Shown one piece after another: positions 33,428 to 41,716 of a stretch of DNA of 64,000 nt. The DNA comes from CAVVXN01 sp963772585 (GTDB lineage Bacteria > Planctomycetota > PLA2 > JAEUHO01): the NCBI GenBank assembly GCA_963772585.1, contig CAVYXV010000009.1:496001-560000 (forward strand). Direction: 5' to 3'. The notes beneath the pieces are model-generated. The model did not search any database. It worked only from the letters and a program-made list of their open reading frames with translations, and was not told where the DNA came from. Position 1 is the stretch's first letter. Each line of letters begins with the position of its first letter. Made by a program: the position numbers and the translations under genes.

Positions 33428-33693
33428 TCGAGGAGACCGCGATGGACCACGAGACGCGGGCCGCTCGGGGGCGCGGGACGGAGGAAGAAGTGGCGGCCGG
33501 CGAGGCGGCGACCCTCGCCCTTGCGAACGAGCACGCCGTCGCCCTCCGGGCCGCTCTCGTCCGGACCGGTTGCGAACAGGACGTCGCCCTCCATGGCCCG
33601 CACCACGACCTCCGGGACCTTGCGGGCGTCGGGTCTGCCGCCGAGGTACGTCCATCCATCCGTCTTGCGCAAGCGAAGCGCGACCTGTTCCAT
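33424..33693 (-). CDS. Small protein opening the efflux operon, function unknown
   Basis: This encodes 89 residues from an ATG at 33693. It is short, but three things support it: a TAGTCT box seven bases before the start, a four-base GTGA overlap with the TolC-like gene, and uninterrupted coding bias. The sequence has no signal peptide or membrane helix, and looks like a small beta-rich domain (WTYLGGRPDARKVPEVVVRAMEGDVLFATG). It could regulate the pump or be a stand-alone cytosolic protein. I do not recognise it. Confidence 0.6.
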   Translation of the reverse strand: MEQVALRLRKTDGWTYLGGRPDARKVPEVVVRAMEGDVLFATGPDESGPEGDGVLVRKGEGRRLAGRHFFLRPAPPSGPRLVVHRGLLE

Positions 33694-34034
33694 GGAGAAG
33701 AGACTACCCAGGGGACGTCAGGGACCCGGCGCGGCTTCCGGGTGGATGTGACACGGGCATGACAGCGCGGGGCACGGAAAGGCGCCGGGGATCGCGGGAA
33801 GGTGCGGTGTTCGGTCATTGATCGGAGGCGTTCGTGACGCGTCCCCGTTGATGGGGGATATCGTCTTTGCGTAGGCGGGTCGTGAGCGGCCCGTGGCCCC
33901 TGGGTGCAAGACGGAGAGCGGACGTGCGCTCCCGCTTCCTAGGGGTTTGCTCCGTCAAAGAGTTTGTTGCCTTCGGGGTTCCCGTCGCCTACACCAGGGC
34001 CTGGGGGGGCACCCCGTCAGGAGGTAGGTTTCCA
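33694..34034. promoter_or_regulatory. 341-base intergenic control region between efflux operon and Cys-rich lipoprotein 1
   Basis: At the left edge TAGTCT (33706-33701, minus strand) lies seven bases before the small efflux-operon gene, suggesting a leaderless mRNA. The right half (about 33935-33990) is noticeably AT-richer than its surroundings and probably holds the promoter and leader of the Cys-rich gene, but I could not fix a -10. AGGAGGT at 34019-34025 is a strong ribosome site nine bases before the ATG at 34035. No ORF with support was found. Confidence 0.5.
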
Positions 34035-35435
34035 ATGTTCAAGCGTTCGTTCCCGCGAGGGGGGGGCATCCTGCTCGCCGCGGCGGTGGGGCTGCTCCTC
34101 GCCGGGTGTAGCTGCGATCCGTGCGCGAATCCGTGCGCCAACCCGTGTGACCAGAATCCGTGTGCCCCGTGCGCTCCGGCGGCAAACCCGTGCGCTCCGG
34201 CGGCCGGCCCGTGCGCGGTAGCCGGCGCGGCGGCCGGGCTGCCCGCCGAGGCCAAGCCGGGCGAGGCGTGGTGCAAGATCTACATCCCGCCCAGGTACGA
34301 GACCGTCGAAGAGCAGGTCTGCGTCTGCCCGGCATCGTGCGACCGCAAGTGGGTGCCGCCGGAGTACGAGATCCGCACGCGCACCGTGTGCTCGAAGCCG
34401 GCTTCGACCTGCCAGGTCCCGGTGCCTGCCGAGTACAAGACCGTCGAGGAACAGGTCTGCGTCTGCCCCGAGCAGGTCCGCAAGATCCCGGTCCCCGCGA
34501 AGTACGACACGGTCGAGGAGCAAGTCGTCGTCTGCCCCGAGCAGGTGAAGCGGATCCCGATCCCCGCCGAGTACGACACGGTCGAGGAGCAGGTCTGCGT
34601 CTGCCCCGAGCAGGTCCGCAAGATCCCGGTCCCCGCGAAGTACGAGTCGGTCCAGGAGCAGGTCATGGTCTGCCCGGCCCGTACCGAGTGGCGTCGCGTG
34701 GACTGCACGCCCGAGCAACTCGCCGCCGGCGAGAAGCAGGGGGAGTGCTGGATGCTCGTGGAGATCCCCCCGCAGTACGAGACCCGCTGCAAGCAGGTCT
34801 GCGTGCAGCCGGCGACGTGCCGCGAGGAGACGATCCCCGCCAAGTACGAGACCCGCTGCAAGCGTGTGTGCACCAAGCCCGCCTCCTTCCGCGAGGAGAC
34901 GATCCCGGCGAAGTACGAGACCCGCTGCAAGCAGGTCTGCGTGCAGCCGGCGACGTGCCGCGAGGAGACGATCCCCGCCAAGTACGAGACCCGCTGCAAG
35001 CAGGTGTGCGTGACGCCGGCGACCTGCCGCGAGGAGACCATCCCCGCGCAGTACGAGGAAGTCACCGAGCGTGTCTGCGTGAAGCCCGGCTACTGGGAGG
35101 AAAACCCGATTCCGGCGAAGTACGAGACGCGTACGAAGCAGGTCTGCGCCGAGCCCGGTCGGTGGGAGTGGCGCCGCAACCAGGCGTGCGAGGTTCCCGA
35201 CGATGGGTCGATGGGCGAGGGGACGGAGCCGATGCCGGCCCCCGAGTCGATGGGCGAGGGGACGGCGCCGATGCCGGTCCCCGAGTCGATGGAAGGCGAC
35301 GGTTCCTCGATGGAGGAGCCCCCGGCCATGGACGAGGGTTCGGACGAGAACACCGCGGAGCCCTCGGACGAAGGCATGGGCGACGAGCCCATTGAGGGCG
35401 ACGAGCCCATGGAGGGCGACGAGGGCGGCAACTAG
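34035..35435 (+). CDS. Cys-rich tandem-repeat outer-envelope lipoprotein 1
   Basis: This encodes 466 residues from an ATG at 34035 with AGGAGGT nine bases upstream. The signal ends in lipobox LLAGC (Cys25). Residues 25-55 are a Cys-Pro-rich stalk (repeated NPC/DPC). From about 85 to 385 there are some twelve copies of a 23-residue unit of the form P-A-K-Y-E-T-x-x-x-x-V-C-x-x-P-x-x-C; the later units are almost identical. About 37 cysteines are present in all. A Glu/Met/Pro acidic tail closes the protein. The Tyr-Glu-Thr-Val repeat is seen in cell-surface proteins of environmental Gram-negative bacteria, but I know of no assigned function. A disulfide-linked envelope structure is inferred. Confidence 0.85.
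   Translation: MFKRSFPRGGGILLAAAVGLLLAGCSCDPCANPCANPCDQNPCAPCAPAANPCAPAAGPCAVAGAAAGLPAEAKPGEAWCKIYIPPRYETVEEQVCVCPASCDRKWVPPEYEIRTRTVCSKPASTCQVPVPAEYKTVEEQVCVCPEQVRKIPVPAKYDTVEEQVVVCPEQVKRIPIPAEYDTVEEQVCVCPEQVRKIPVPAKYESVQEQVMVCPARTEWRRVDCTPEQLAAGEKQGECWMLVEIPPQYETRCKQVCVQPATCREETIPAKYETRCKRVCTKPASFREETIPAKYETRCKQVCVQPATCREETIPAKYETRCKQVCVTPATCREETIPAQYEEVTERVCVKPGYWEENPIPAKYETRTKQVCAEPGRWEWRRNQACEVPDDGSMGEGTEPMPAPESMGEGTAPMPVPESMEGDGSSMEEPPAMDEGSDENTAEPSDEGMGDEPIEGDEPMEGDEGGN
34296..35189 (+). repeat. 69-bp tandem repeats within Cys-rich lipoprotein 1
   Basis: The Tyr codon of each unit starts at 34296, 34365, 34434, 34503, 34572 and 34641, then, after one irregular 135-base step, at 34776, 34845, 34914, 34983, 35052 and 35121. 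The spacing is exactly 69 bases within each block. Units between 34776 and 35050 are nearly identical at DNA level, pointing to recent unit duplication or gene conversion. Confidence 0.92.
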
Positions 35436-35473
35436 TCCGTCCCACGCGCCTCTTCCGCAGGCAGCATCCTCTG

Positions 35474-35503
35474 GCGGCCCCGCGCTCCGTGGCGCGGGGC
35501 CGC
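35474..35503 (+). terminator. Rho-independent-type terminator after Cys-rich lipoprotein 1
   Basis: A perfect 12-base stem (GCGGCCCCGCGC / GCGCGGGGCCGC) with a six-base loop is followed by TTCTCC. It lies 39 bases after the lipoprotein stop and before the next gene's ribosome site. Confidence 0.7.
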
Positions 35504-35556
35504 TTCTCCATTGCCCGCGTTGACGGGGAGCGCGCCCCGGACGGAGGATGGGGGAC

Positions 35557-36900
35557 ATGCGCCGCCGGACGACCCTCCCGTGTGCCTTCTGCCTGCTGGT
35601 GCTTCCGCTGCTCGGGCCACGACTCGGCGCCGAGGAGGAGACCGGGGCCCGAGGTGTGGGGCCCGAGCTCCAGGCCCGGATCGACGCGGCGATCGAGAAG
35701 GGCGCCCGCTACCTCCAAGCGCAGCAGCGCCGGGACGGCGGCTTCCCGGGCTTCTCGGACCGGCTGGACCCGAACACCTACGATCCCATGGACGTGGGTC
35801 TGAACGCCTTGGTCGTGCAGACGTTGGCGCACTCCGGCGTGGACGGCGACGACGACGGGATCCGCCACTGCCTGGACTTCTGCCGGTTCCACTACTCGGG
35901 CGGCAAGGGATCCTGGAACCTCAAGTCGAACGGCAAGGTGATGGTCTACACGGCATCGACCATCATCCTCGCGCTGATCGCCGTCCACGCTCCCAAGGCG
36001 GCGGAGGCGCCTCCCGTGAAGCGCGACCGGTACGGGAATCCGAAGCCGCCTCGCCCCGTCAAGTGCAAGTTGCCGAAGGCCGACGCCCGGTGGGTGCAGG
36101 AACTGGTGGACTTCCTCGTCGAGAACCAGGGGAAGCCGTCGGGTGGTTGGCGGTACCCGGGCAATCCGGTCGGATCGGAGGAGGCGCCGACCGACCTGTC
36201 GAACACCCAGTACGCCATGCTGGCGCTGGAGGCGGCCGAACGCTGCGGTTTCGACGTACCCGCCGAGACCTGGACGCGGGCGGCCGAGTACCTGCTCCGC
36301 GAGCAGGACGAGGACGGGCTGGACGTCGAGGTCCTCGTCCCGAACGCCGCGTGGCAGGAGGGGCAGCCCGAGGAGGACCGCTTCGTCGTCGTGGGCAAGA
36401 CGAGGGCGCGAGGGTGGGCGTACCTACCGGGCCACGTGCGGCTACCGACGGGGTCGATGACCTGCGCCGGCGTAACGGGACTCGCGATCGCCAAGGAACG
36501 GCTGTGGACCCGAGGGAAGCTCCCCAACGAGCTGTCCCGAAGGATCGACCGCGGGATGCTCGACGGCCTGGCCTGGTTGCAAGACCACTTCACGGTCGAG
36601 GACAACCCGGATCCCCCGAACATGTGGCACTACTACTACCTCTACGGTCTCGAGCGGACGGGGGCGAAGACGGGTGTCGAGACGATCGGACGCCACGAGT
36701 GGTACCGCGAGGGTGCCCTCCACCTGTTGAAGGCCCAGACGAAGGAGGGGGGCTGGCGGTCGGCGGCCGCGTCGGGGAAGCCGGCGGACAATACCGAGTC
36801 GGCGATCACGCAGACCTGCTTCGCGCTGCTCTTCCTCGAGCGCGCGACCCAGAAGCCGCCCATGCCGCTGGCGCCGCCCGCGCTCACCGGCGGGGGGTAG
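35557..36900 (+). CDS. Secreted terpenoid-cyclase-fold (prenyltransferase/squalene-oxidase repeat) protein
   Basis: This encodes 447 residues from the ATG at 35557. An in-frame ATG at 35548 is part of the GGAGGATG site and less likely. A signal peptide covers about residues 1-24. The chain is an alpha/alpha toroid with repeated motifs such as YLQAQQRRDGGFPGF, QGKPSGGWRYPG, TQYAMLALEAAERCG and LLKAQTKEGGWRSA. No DxDD or other cyclase catalytic acid was seen, so it is likely a binding or structural protein. Such secreted toroids are frequent in Planctomycetota. Neighbours are the Cys-rich lipoprotein and transketolase. Confidence 0.82.
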   Translation: MRRRTTLPCAFCLLVLPLLGPRLGAEEETGARGVGPELQARIDAAIEKGARYLQAQQRRDGGFPGFSDRLDPNTYDPMDVGLNALVVQTLAHSGVDGDDDGIRHCLDFCRFHYSGGKGSWNLKSNGKVMVYTASTIILALIAVHAPKAAEAPPVKRDRYGNPKPPRPVKCKLPKADARWVQELVDFLVENQGKPSGGWRYPGNPVGSEEAPTDLSNTQYAMLALEAAERCGFDVPAETWTRAAEYLLREQDEDGLDVEVLVPNAAWQEGQPEEDRFVVVGKTRARGWAYLPGHVRLPTGSMTCAGVTGLAIAKERLWTRGKLPNELSRRIDRGMLDGLAWLQDHFTVEDNPDPPNMWHYYYLYGLERTGAKTGVETIGRHEWYREGALHLLKAQTKEGGWRSAAASGKPADNTESAITQTCFALLFLERATQKPPMPLAPPALTGGG

Positions 36901-37395
36901 CGGTGGCCGGGCCGAGGCTCCCATCCACCGCGAACCGGCGGGGAGTCGGGCGGCCCTCGGGCCCGGGGCGAGGGAACCCAAGGGGCCTGGCCGGGAACAA
37001 GTGTTGAGAAGGACGCTCGGACTCGCGTCGGATGTGGTCATGACGAGGGAGCGGATCCGGAGGCGCAGCGCCAGCCACGCTGAGGAATTCGCGACCGAGG
37101 AAGGGCCGCAGGCGGCGTGAAGGCGAGTGGAAAGGGCGACACTCATTCACGGACGGGCCCCAAGGAGGCGGGGGCGCCGGGCGAGAGGGATCTCGTCGGG
37201 CGGGACGGTCCCACGCCTCTCGCGTCCGATGCCCGCGTTGCCGTTCGACGAGCCCAGGACACCGCGTCGCCGGCGAGCAAGGACGACGCGCTCGCGTCGC
37301 GACTTGGGGGACGGCCCCTTCCGGCCGTTGCGTCACGGGCTTCGCGCATAATGCGGGCCAGAACCCGCCGAGACCCTGCCGGAAGGATCCGCCCC
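36901..37395. other. 495-base intergenic region with degenerate repeat modules
   Basis: No gene is supported. Bases about 36938-36972 resemble 63421-63455 (the shared core includes GGGAGTCG and CGGCCCTCG), 37155-37203 resemble 63456-63504 without gaps (about 39 of 49), and 37211-37241 resemble 19714-19744. The right end holds CATAAT at 37347-37352, a likely -10 for the transketolase gene, followed by a GGAAGGA ribosome site. Confidence 0.55.
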
Positions 37396-39444
37396 ATGGC
37401 CGAATCGCCCTCTTCCCCCGCGCCGTCGGCTTCCCCGGACCTCGCCCGCCGCTCCATCGATGCGATCCGCGTGCTGGCGATGGACGCGGTGGAGCGCGCG
37501 AAGAGCGGTCATCCGGGCGCGCCGATGGGGCAGGCCCCCCTCGCCTACGCCCTCTGGACGCGGATCCTTCGCTACGACGCCGCGCGCCCCGACTGGCCGG
37601 ACCGGGACCGGTTCGTACTCTCCTGCGGACACGCGAGCATGCTGCTCTACGCCGTCCTCCATCTCACCGGGTTCGGGCTGGAGCTCGAGGACCTGCGTTC
37701 GTTCCGCCAGTGGGGATCGAAGACGCCGGGTCATCCCGAGCACGGCGTCACGCCGGGCGTGGAGGTGACCACGGGACCGCTCGGCCAGGGACTGGCGAAC
37801 GCGGTCGGGATGGCGTTGGCGGAGCGACTCCTCGCGGCGCGATTCAATCGCCCGGGACACGAGGTCGTGGACCACCGTACGTGGGTGCTCGCGAGCGACG
37901 GCGACATCATGGAGGGGATCAGCCACGAGGCGGCGAGCCTGGCGGGGCACCTGGGCCTGTCCAGGCTGTGCGTGTTCTACGACGACAATCGCGTCACGAT
38001 CGACGGCTCCACGGACCTGTCGATGTCGGAGGACGTCGAAGGCCGGTTCCGGGCGCTGGGATGGAACGTCCTGTCCCTGGGCGCGGATGCCACGACTGCG
38101 GACTTCGTCACGGTCGCCGACCACGCCCGCCGGGAGACGGACCGGCCGACGCTCGTGATCATGCGCACGCACATCGCGTACGGCGCGCCCACGAAGATGG
38201 ACACCTCCGCCGCGCACGGGGCGCCGCTCGGGGCGGAGGAGGTGCGGAGGACGAAGGAGAACCTCGGCTGGCCGCAGGAGCCGGCCTTCCTGGTTCCGGA
38301 AGACGTGCTTGCCCACTACCGCGAAGCCGGTCGCCGCGGGGCCGCGGACGTCGAGGCCTGGGAGCGGCGCCTCGCCGCGTACCGGGACGCGTATCCGGAG
38401 GACGCTGCGGAGTTCGAGCGGGTTCTCGCCGGGCGCCTTCGCGACGGCTGGGAGGGCTCGCTCCCCGACTTCGAGAGGGGATCGTCGCTCGCGACCCGGA
38501 GCGCTTCGGGGAAGGTGCTGAACGCCCTGAAGGACGCGATTCCCGAGCTCGTGGGCGGCTCGGCCGACCTCGCCGGCAGCAACAACACGACGCTGAAGGG
38601 CGAGATGGACGTCCTCCCCGACCGCGTGGAGGGAAGGAACATCCACTTCGGCGTGCGCGAGCACGGGATGGGGGCCATCCTCAACGGCCTGGCGCTCCAC
38701 GGCGGCCTGCGTGCCTACGGCGGGACCTTCCTCGTCTTCAGCGACTACATGCGACCGGCGATCCGCCTCGCGGCACTCATGAGACTCCCGGTCGTGTACG
38801 TGTTCACGCACGACTCGATCGGCGTCGGCGAGGACGGGCCCACCCACGAGCCGATCGAACATCTCGCCTCCTTGCGGGCGATGCCCGGACTCAGCGTGAT
38901 CCGCCCCGCCGACGGGGCCGAGACGAGGGAGGCGTGGCGGTTGGCGCTGGAGGGAGACGGTCCGACCGCGTTGATCCTCTCCCGCCAGAAGCTCCCGGAG
39001 CTCGATCACGGCGAGGGCGACGCCCGCGGTCTGCGGCACGGGGCGTACGTCTTGGGCCCGGAGACGGTCGATCCGGAGCTCTCGCTCCTCGCCTCGGGAT
39101 CGGAGGTGCACCTCGCCGTCGAGGCGGCGCGGATCCTCCAGGCGGACGGCGTGCGGGCGCGGGTGGTCTCCTTTCCGAGCTTCGATCGTTTCGAGGCGCT
39201 CGACGAAGGCGAGCGGGAGTCGATCCTCGGGCCGGGCGCGGTCCGCGTTGCGATCGAGGCGGCCTCTCCGTTCGGGTGGCACCGCTGGGTGGGGAGCACG
39301 GGGCGCGTGGTGGGGATGACGCGCTTCGGCGCCTCGGCGCCGGGCCCGCGCCTCATGGAGGCGTTCGGGTTCCGTGTGGAGCACGTGGTCGCCGTGGCGC
39401 AAGAGGCACTGGCGCGGCAGGCGGCGCGCAGCGGCCGGGCGTGA
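37396..39444 (+). CDS. tkt: Transketolase
   Basis: This encodes 682 residues from an ATG at 37396 with GGAAGGA upstream. It moves two-carbon ketol units between sugar phosphates in the pentose phosphate and Calvin pathways. The N-terminal KSGHPGAPMGQAPLAYALW, GHASMLLYAVLHLTGF, TTGPLGQGLANAVGMA and the thiamine-diphosphate motif ASDGDIMEGISHEAASLAGHLGLSRLCVFYDDN are all present. The pyrimidine domain has GVREHGMGAILNGLALHGG and VFTHDSIGVGEDGPTHEPIEHLASLRAMPG. Length is standard. The stop overlaps the next gene's GTG (GTGA). Confidence 0.97.
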   Translation: MAESPSSPAPSASPDLARRSIDAIRVLAMDAVERAKSGHPGAPMGQAPLAYALWTRILRYDAARPDWPDRDRFVLSCGHASMLLYAVLHLTGFGLELEDLRSFRQWGSKTPGHPEHGVTPGVEVTTGPLGQGLANAVGMALAERLLAARFNRPGHEVVDHRTWVLASDGDIMEGISHEAASLAGHLGLSRLCVFYDDNRVTIDGSTDLSMSEDVEGRFRALGWNVLSLGADATTADFVTVADHARRETDRPTLVIMRTHIAYGAPTKMDTSAAHGAPLGAEEVRRTKENLGWPQEPAFLVPEDVLAHYREAGRRGAADVEAWERRLAAYRDAYPEDAAEFERVLAGRLRDGWEGSLPDFERGSSLATRSASGKVLNALKDAIPELVGGSADLAGSNNTTLKGEMDVLPDRVEGRNIHFGVREHGMGAILNGLALHGGLRAYGGTFLVFSDYMRPAIRLAALMRLPVVYVFTHDSIGVGEDGPTHEPIEHLASLRAMPGLSVIRPADGAETREAWRLALEGDGPTALILSRQKLPELDHGEGDARGLRHGAYVLGPETVDPELSLLASGSEVHLAVEAARILQADGVRARVVSFPSFDRFEALDEGERESILGPGAVRVAIEAASPFGWHRWVGSTGRVVGMTRFGASAPGPRLMEAFGFRVEHVVAVAQEALARQAARSGRA

Positions 39445-40313
39445 AGCGGGACGGCGCGCCGGCGCGGAGGATCGCTCTCGTCGCCCTGGCGGCGGCGGCC
39501 GCGGCGGCGCTCGCCCTCGTCCCGGGCCCCGGCGACGCCCGCGCGGGCGGCTTCGTCCTCGACGGGCGACCGGCCCCCGACCTGGCCTTGCACGAGGGCG
39601 TCGGTATCGGGTCGGGTGCCCGACTCTCCTCGTTTCGCGGGCAGGTGGTCTGGCTCGAGTTCGTCCTCCGGGACTGTCCGCTCTGCCGGGACACCCTGGC
39701 TCGCGCCCAGGACCGTCACGAACGCTGGGGCGGGACGGGCCTGACCGTGCTCGTCGTGATGCACGGGCTGACGCCCGATGCCGTGAGGGCGTGGATGGGA
39801 AAGGAGGGGTTCTCCTTTCGCGTGGCCTGCGATCCGACGGGCGAGGCGGCGCGAGCCTATGGCGTCGATCGCCGTCCGACCGGCTACCTCGTCGGGGCCG
39901 ACGGGACGGTTCGTGCGAGCAACACCGTGCCGGATGCGGCGATCCGCACGGAGCTTGCGCGTCGTCGCGTCTCCCGGCTCGGGCCGGTGCCGGACGCGCT
40001 GGAGCCGATCCGCGATCTCGTCTGGCGCTGGGACTACGGCGGGGCGTTGCGGTGGGCAAGGGCCCATGCCGACGTCGGTGCGGGCCCGGAGGTCCGACGC
40101 GTCCTGGGGCGGGTCGAGCAGGACGCCGGCGGGGAGCTCGACGCCCGCCTCGCCTACGTGCGACGGCTGGCGAGGCGGGGCCGGCGAGAGGAGGCGAAGC
40201 GGACGCTCGATCGTGTCGTCGCGCACTTCGCGGGGACGCCTCTCGAGGGCAGGGCCCGGGCCGCGCGCGACGCACTATCGAAGGAGGAGGGCACCGGCGG
40301 CGCCGTTCGATGA
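39441..40313 (+). CDS. Secreted thioredoxin-fold protein with CPLC motif and helical tail
   Basis: This encodes 290 residues from a GTG at 39441 that overlaps the tkt stop. A signal peptide or anchor helix covers about residues 10-32. A TlpA/AhpC-like domain follows: LSSFRGQVVWLEFVLRDCPLCRDTLARAQ has a CxxC redox pair, and RPTGYLVGADGTVRASN is the cis-Pro region. Residues 185-290 are helical with TPR-like spacing. It probably reduces, oxidises or isomerises disulfides outside the cytoplasm. It lies 195 bases before the second Cys-rich lipoprotein gene, a plausible client. The direction of the redox reaction cannot be read from sequence. Confidence 0.82.
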   Translation: MKRDGAPARRIALVALAAAAAAALALVPGPGDARAGGFVLDGRPAPDLALHEGVGIGSGARLSSFRGQVVWLEFVLRDCPLCRDTLARAQDRHERWGGTGLTVLVVMHGLTPDAVRAWMGKEGFSFRVACDPTGEAARAYGVDRRPTGYLVGADGTVRASNTVPDAAIRTELARRRVSRLGPVPDALEPIRDLVWRWDYGGALRWARAHADVGAGPEVRRVLGRVEQDAGGELDARLAYVRRLARRGRREEAKRTLDRVVAHFAGTPLEGRARAARDALSKEEGTGGAVR

Positions 40314-40431
40314 CGGAGCCGTGACGGGGTCTGTTGGCGAACGGTCTGGACCGGCGACGAAAGGGGCCGTCCCGCACGCGAGAGGTCCCGTCCGGCGAGA
40401 CCGCGCATGCGGCCCGGGAGCGGGGCCCTGG

Positions 40432-40437
40432 TACCTT
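40432..40437 (+). promoter_or_regulatory. -10 box before Cys-rich lipoprotein 2
   Basis: TACCTT lies about 70 bases before the ATG at 40509. It stands between the redoxin and lipoprotein genes, so the second lipoprotein could be expressed independently of tkt. Confidence 0.4.
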
Positions 40438-40508
40438 GAAGCCCGTTCGAGGCAGGCGGAGGCGTCGGCCCCTCGGGGGGGCGTGCCTTTCGCGGAGGGA
40501 GGATGCAG

Positions 40509-41681
40509 ATGCTCCAACGGACGCGCGTGGCGTTTTGGGCGGTCCTGGTGCCCACCCTGCTCGTGTCGGTGGGATGCGCGGGCGCTCCGTGCGGGGATCC
40601 GTGCGCGAAGCCGTGCGAGCCGTGCGTCGCGCCGTGTGATCCGTGTGCGCCGGTGACGCAAGCCGCCGCGGCGCCCGCCGACATCCCGGAGGCACAGCCG
40701 GGGGAGGCATGGTGCCGGGTGTGGGTACCGGCGGAGTACGCCTCGGTCGCCGAGACGGTCTGCACCAAGGCCGCCGGGAAGCGGTGCGTGCAGATCCCGC
40801 CGCGCTACGACGTCCGCCCCCGCCTGGTGTGCGTCGCGCCGCTGCAACTCTGCGAGAGGGTCCAGCCCGCCGTGTACTCGACGAAGAAGCACGAGGTGAT
40901 GGTCTGCCCCGAGCGGGAAGAGGTCCGGCGCGTCTGCTGCTCGCCCATTCAGGATCTCGGGCCCTGCGAGGTGCAGGGGCCCTGCTACACGAAGGTCGTC
41001 CATCCTCCGGTCTACGAGAACGAGGATTGCCCGGTCTGCGTGGTCCCCGAGCGCCGTTGCGTGCAATACACGCCGGCCCAGTACAAGATCGTCCGCGAGC
41101 GCTACCAGGTCACCCCGGGGCGCGTGCAGGAGGTTTGCGAGCCCCCGCAGTTCAAGACCCGTGTTCGCCAGGTGATGGTGCGCCCGGGCCGGTGGGAGTG
41201 GCGCCGGAACGTGAACTGCGAGGTTCCGGAAGCCCCGTGCGTCCCCGGCGGCGGCGCCGCCGCGCCGTCCGACCAGAGCGTCGCCCCGCTCCCCGCCCCG
41301 GGCTCCCAGGACGTCTCGGTGAGCGTCAAGGACGTGGCCGCCGGCGGCGAGGACACCGGCGTGTTCGGCGTCGGGGATACCGTCCGCTACGACGTGGTGG
41401 TGGAGAGCCCCGGCGGCTCGAAGGACCTCCAGGTCGTGTTCACGCTGCCGCCGGAGCTCGAGTTCGTCGAGGGGAACGGCGGCGTGGCGTTCGAGGGGCA
41501 GGGTCAGAACGCGCACACCGTGCGCTTCGACGTGCCCGCCGGCGGCCGGCAGACCCTCAGCCTGTTCGCCAAGGCCGTGTCGGCTCCCGAATCGAGCCAG
41601 GTGGAGATCACGGCCTCCGTCCTGAACGCGAGCGGCGATCCGGTGGCGAGCGCGACGGAGCGTACGCAGGTCAAGCCCTAG
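40509..41681 (+). CDS. Cys-rich lipoprotein 2 with C-terminal DUF11-like domain
   Basis: This encodes 390 residues. ATGs at 40503 and 40509 are in frame; 40509 gives a six-base gap to GGAGG. The lipobox is SVGC (Cys23). A Cys-Pro stalk (CGDPCAKPCEPC and following) and Cys/Tyr repeats (about 55-245) match lipoprotein 1: both have GEAWC(K/R), a CP.R.E.RRV.C segment and PGRWEWRRN..CEVP. After a Gly/Ala/Pro linker, residues 265-390 form an Ig-like DUF11-type domain (DTGVFGVGDTVRYDVVVESPGGSKDLQVVFTLPPELEFV), the domain also found in the chlamydial Cys-rich envelope protein OmcB. An envelope structural role is inferred. Confidence 0.83.
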   Translation: MLQRTRVAFWAVLVPTLLVSVGCAGAPCGDPCAKPCEPCVAPCDPCAPVTQAAAAPADIPEAQPGEAWCRVWVPAEYASVAETVCTKAAGKRCVQIPPRYDVRPRLVCVAPLQLCERVQPAVYSTKKHEVMVCPEREEVRRVCCSPIQDLGPCEVQGPCYTKVVHPPVYENEDCPVCVVPERRCVQYTPAQYKIVRERYQVTPGRVQEVCEPPQFKTRVRQVMVRPGRWEWRRNVNCEVPEAPCVPGGGAAAPSDQSVAPLPAPGSQDVSVSVKDVAAGGEDTGVFGVGDTVRYDVVVESPGGSKDLQVVFTLPPELEFVEGNGGVAFEGQGQNAHTVRFDVPAGGRQTLSLFAKAVSAPESSQVEITASVLNASGDPVASATERTQVKP

Positions 41682-41716
41682 CCGGGCTCGCTCCGGTCCT
41701 CCGCGAAGCGCGCGAT

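Noticed and set aside
34296..35189. Regular direct repeats as a possible CRISPR array
   Set aside because: The units are contiguous codons of one lipoprotein with conserved frame, and there are no variable spacers.
36901..37395. A protein gene between the cyclase-fold gene and transketolase
   Set aside because: The open frames here are continuations of shadow frames and have no start signals; the region is explained better by repeat modules and a promoter.
37333..40710. A 1125-codon minus-strand open frame
   Set aside because: It is antisense to transketolase and the redoxin gene and has Arg/Pro-rich low-complexity translation with no family match.
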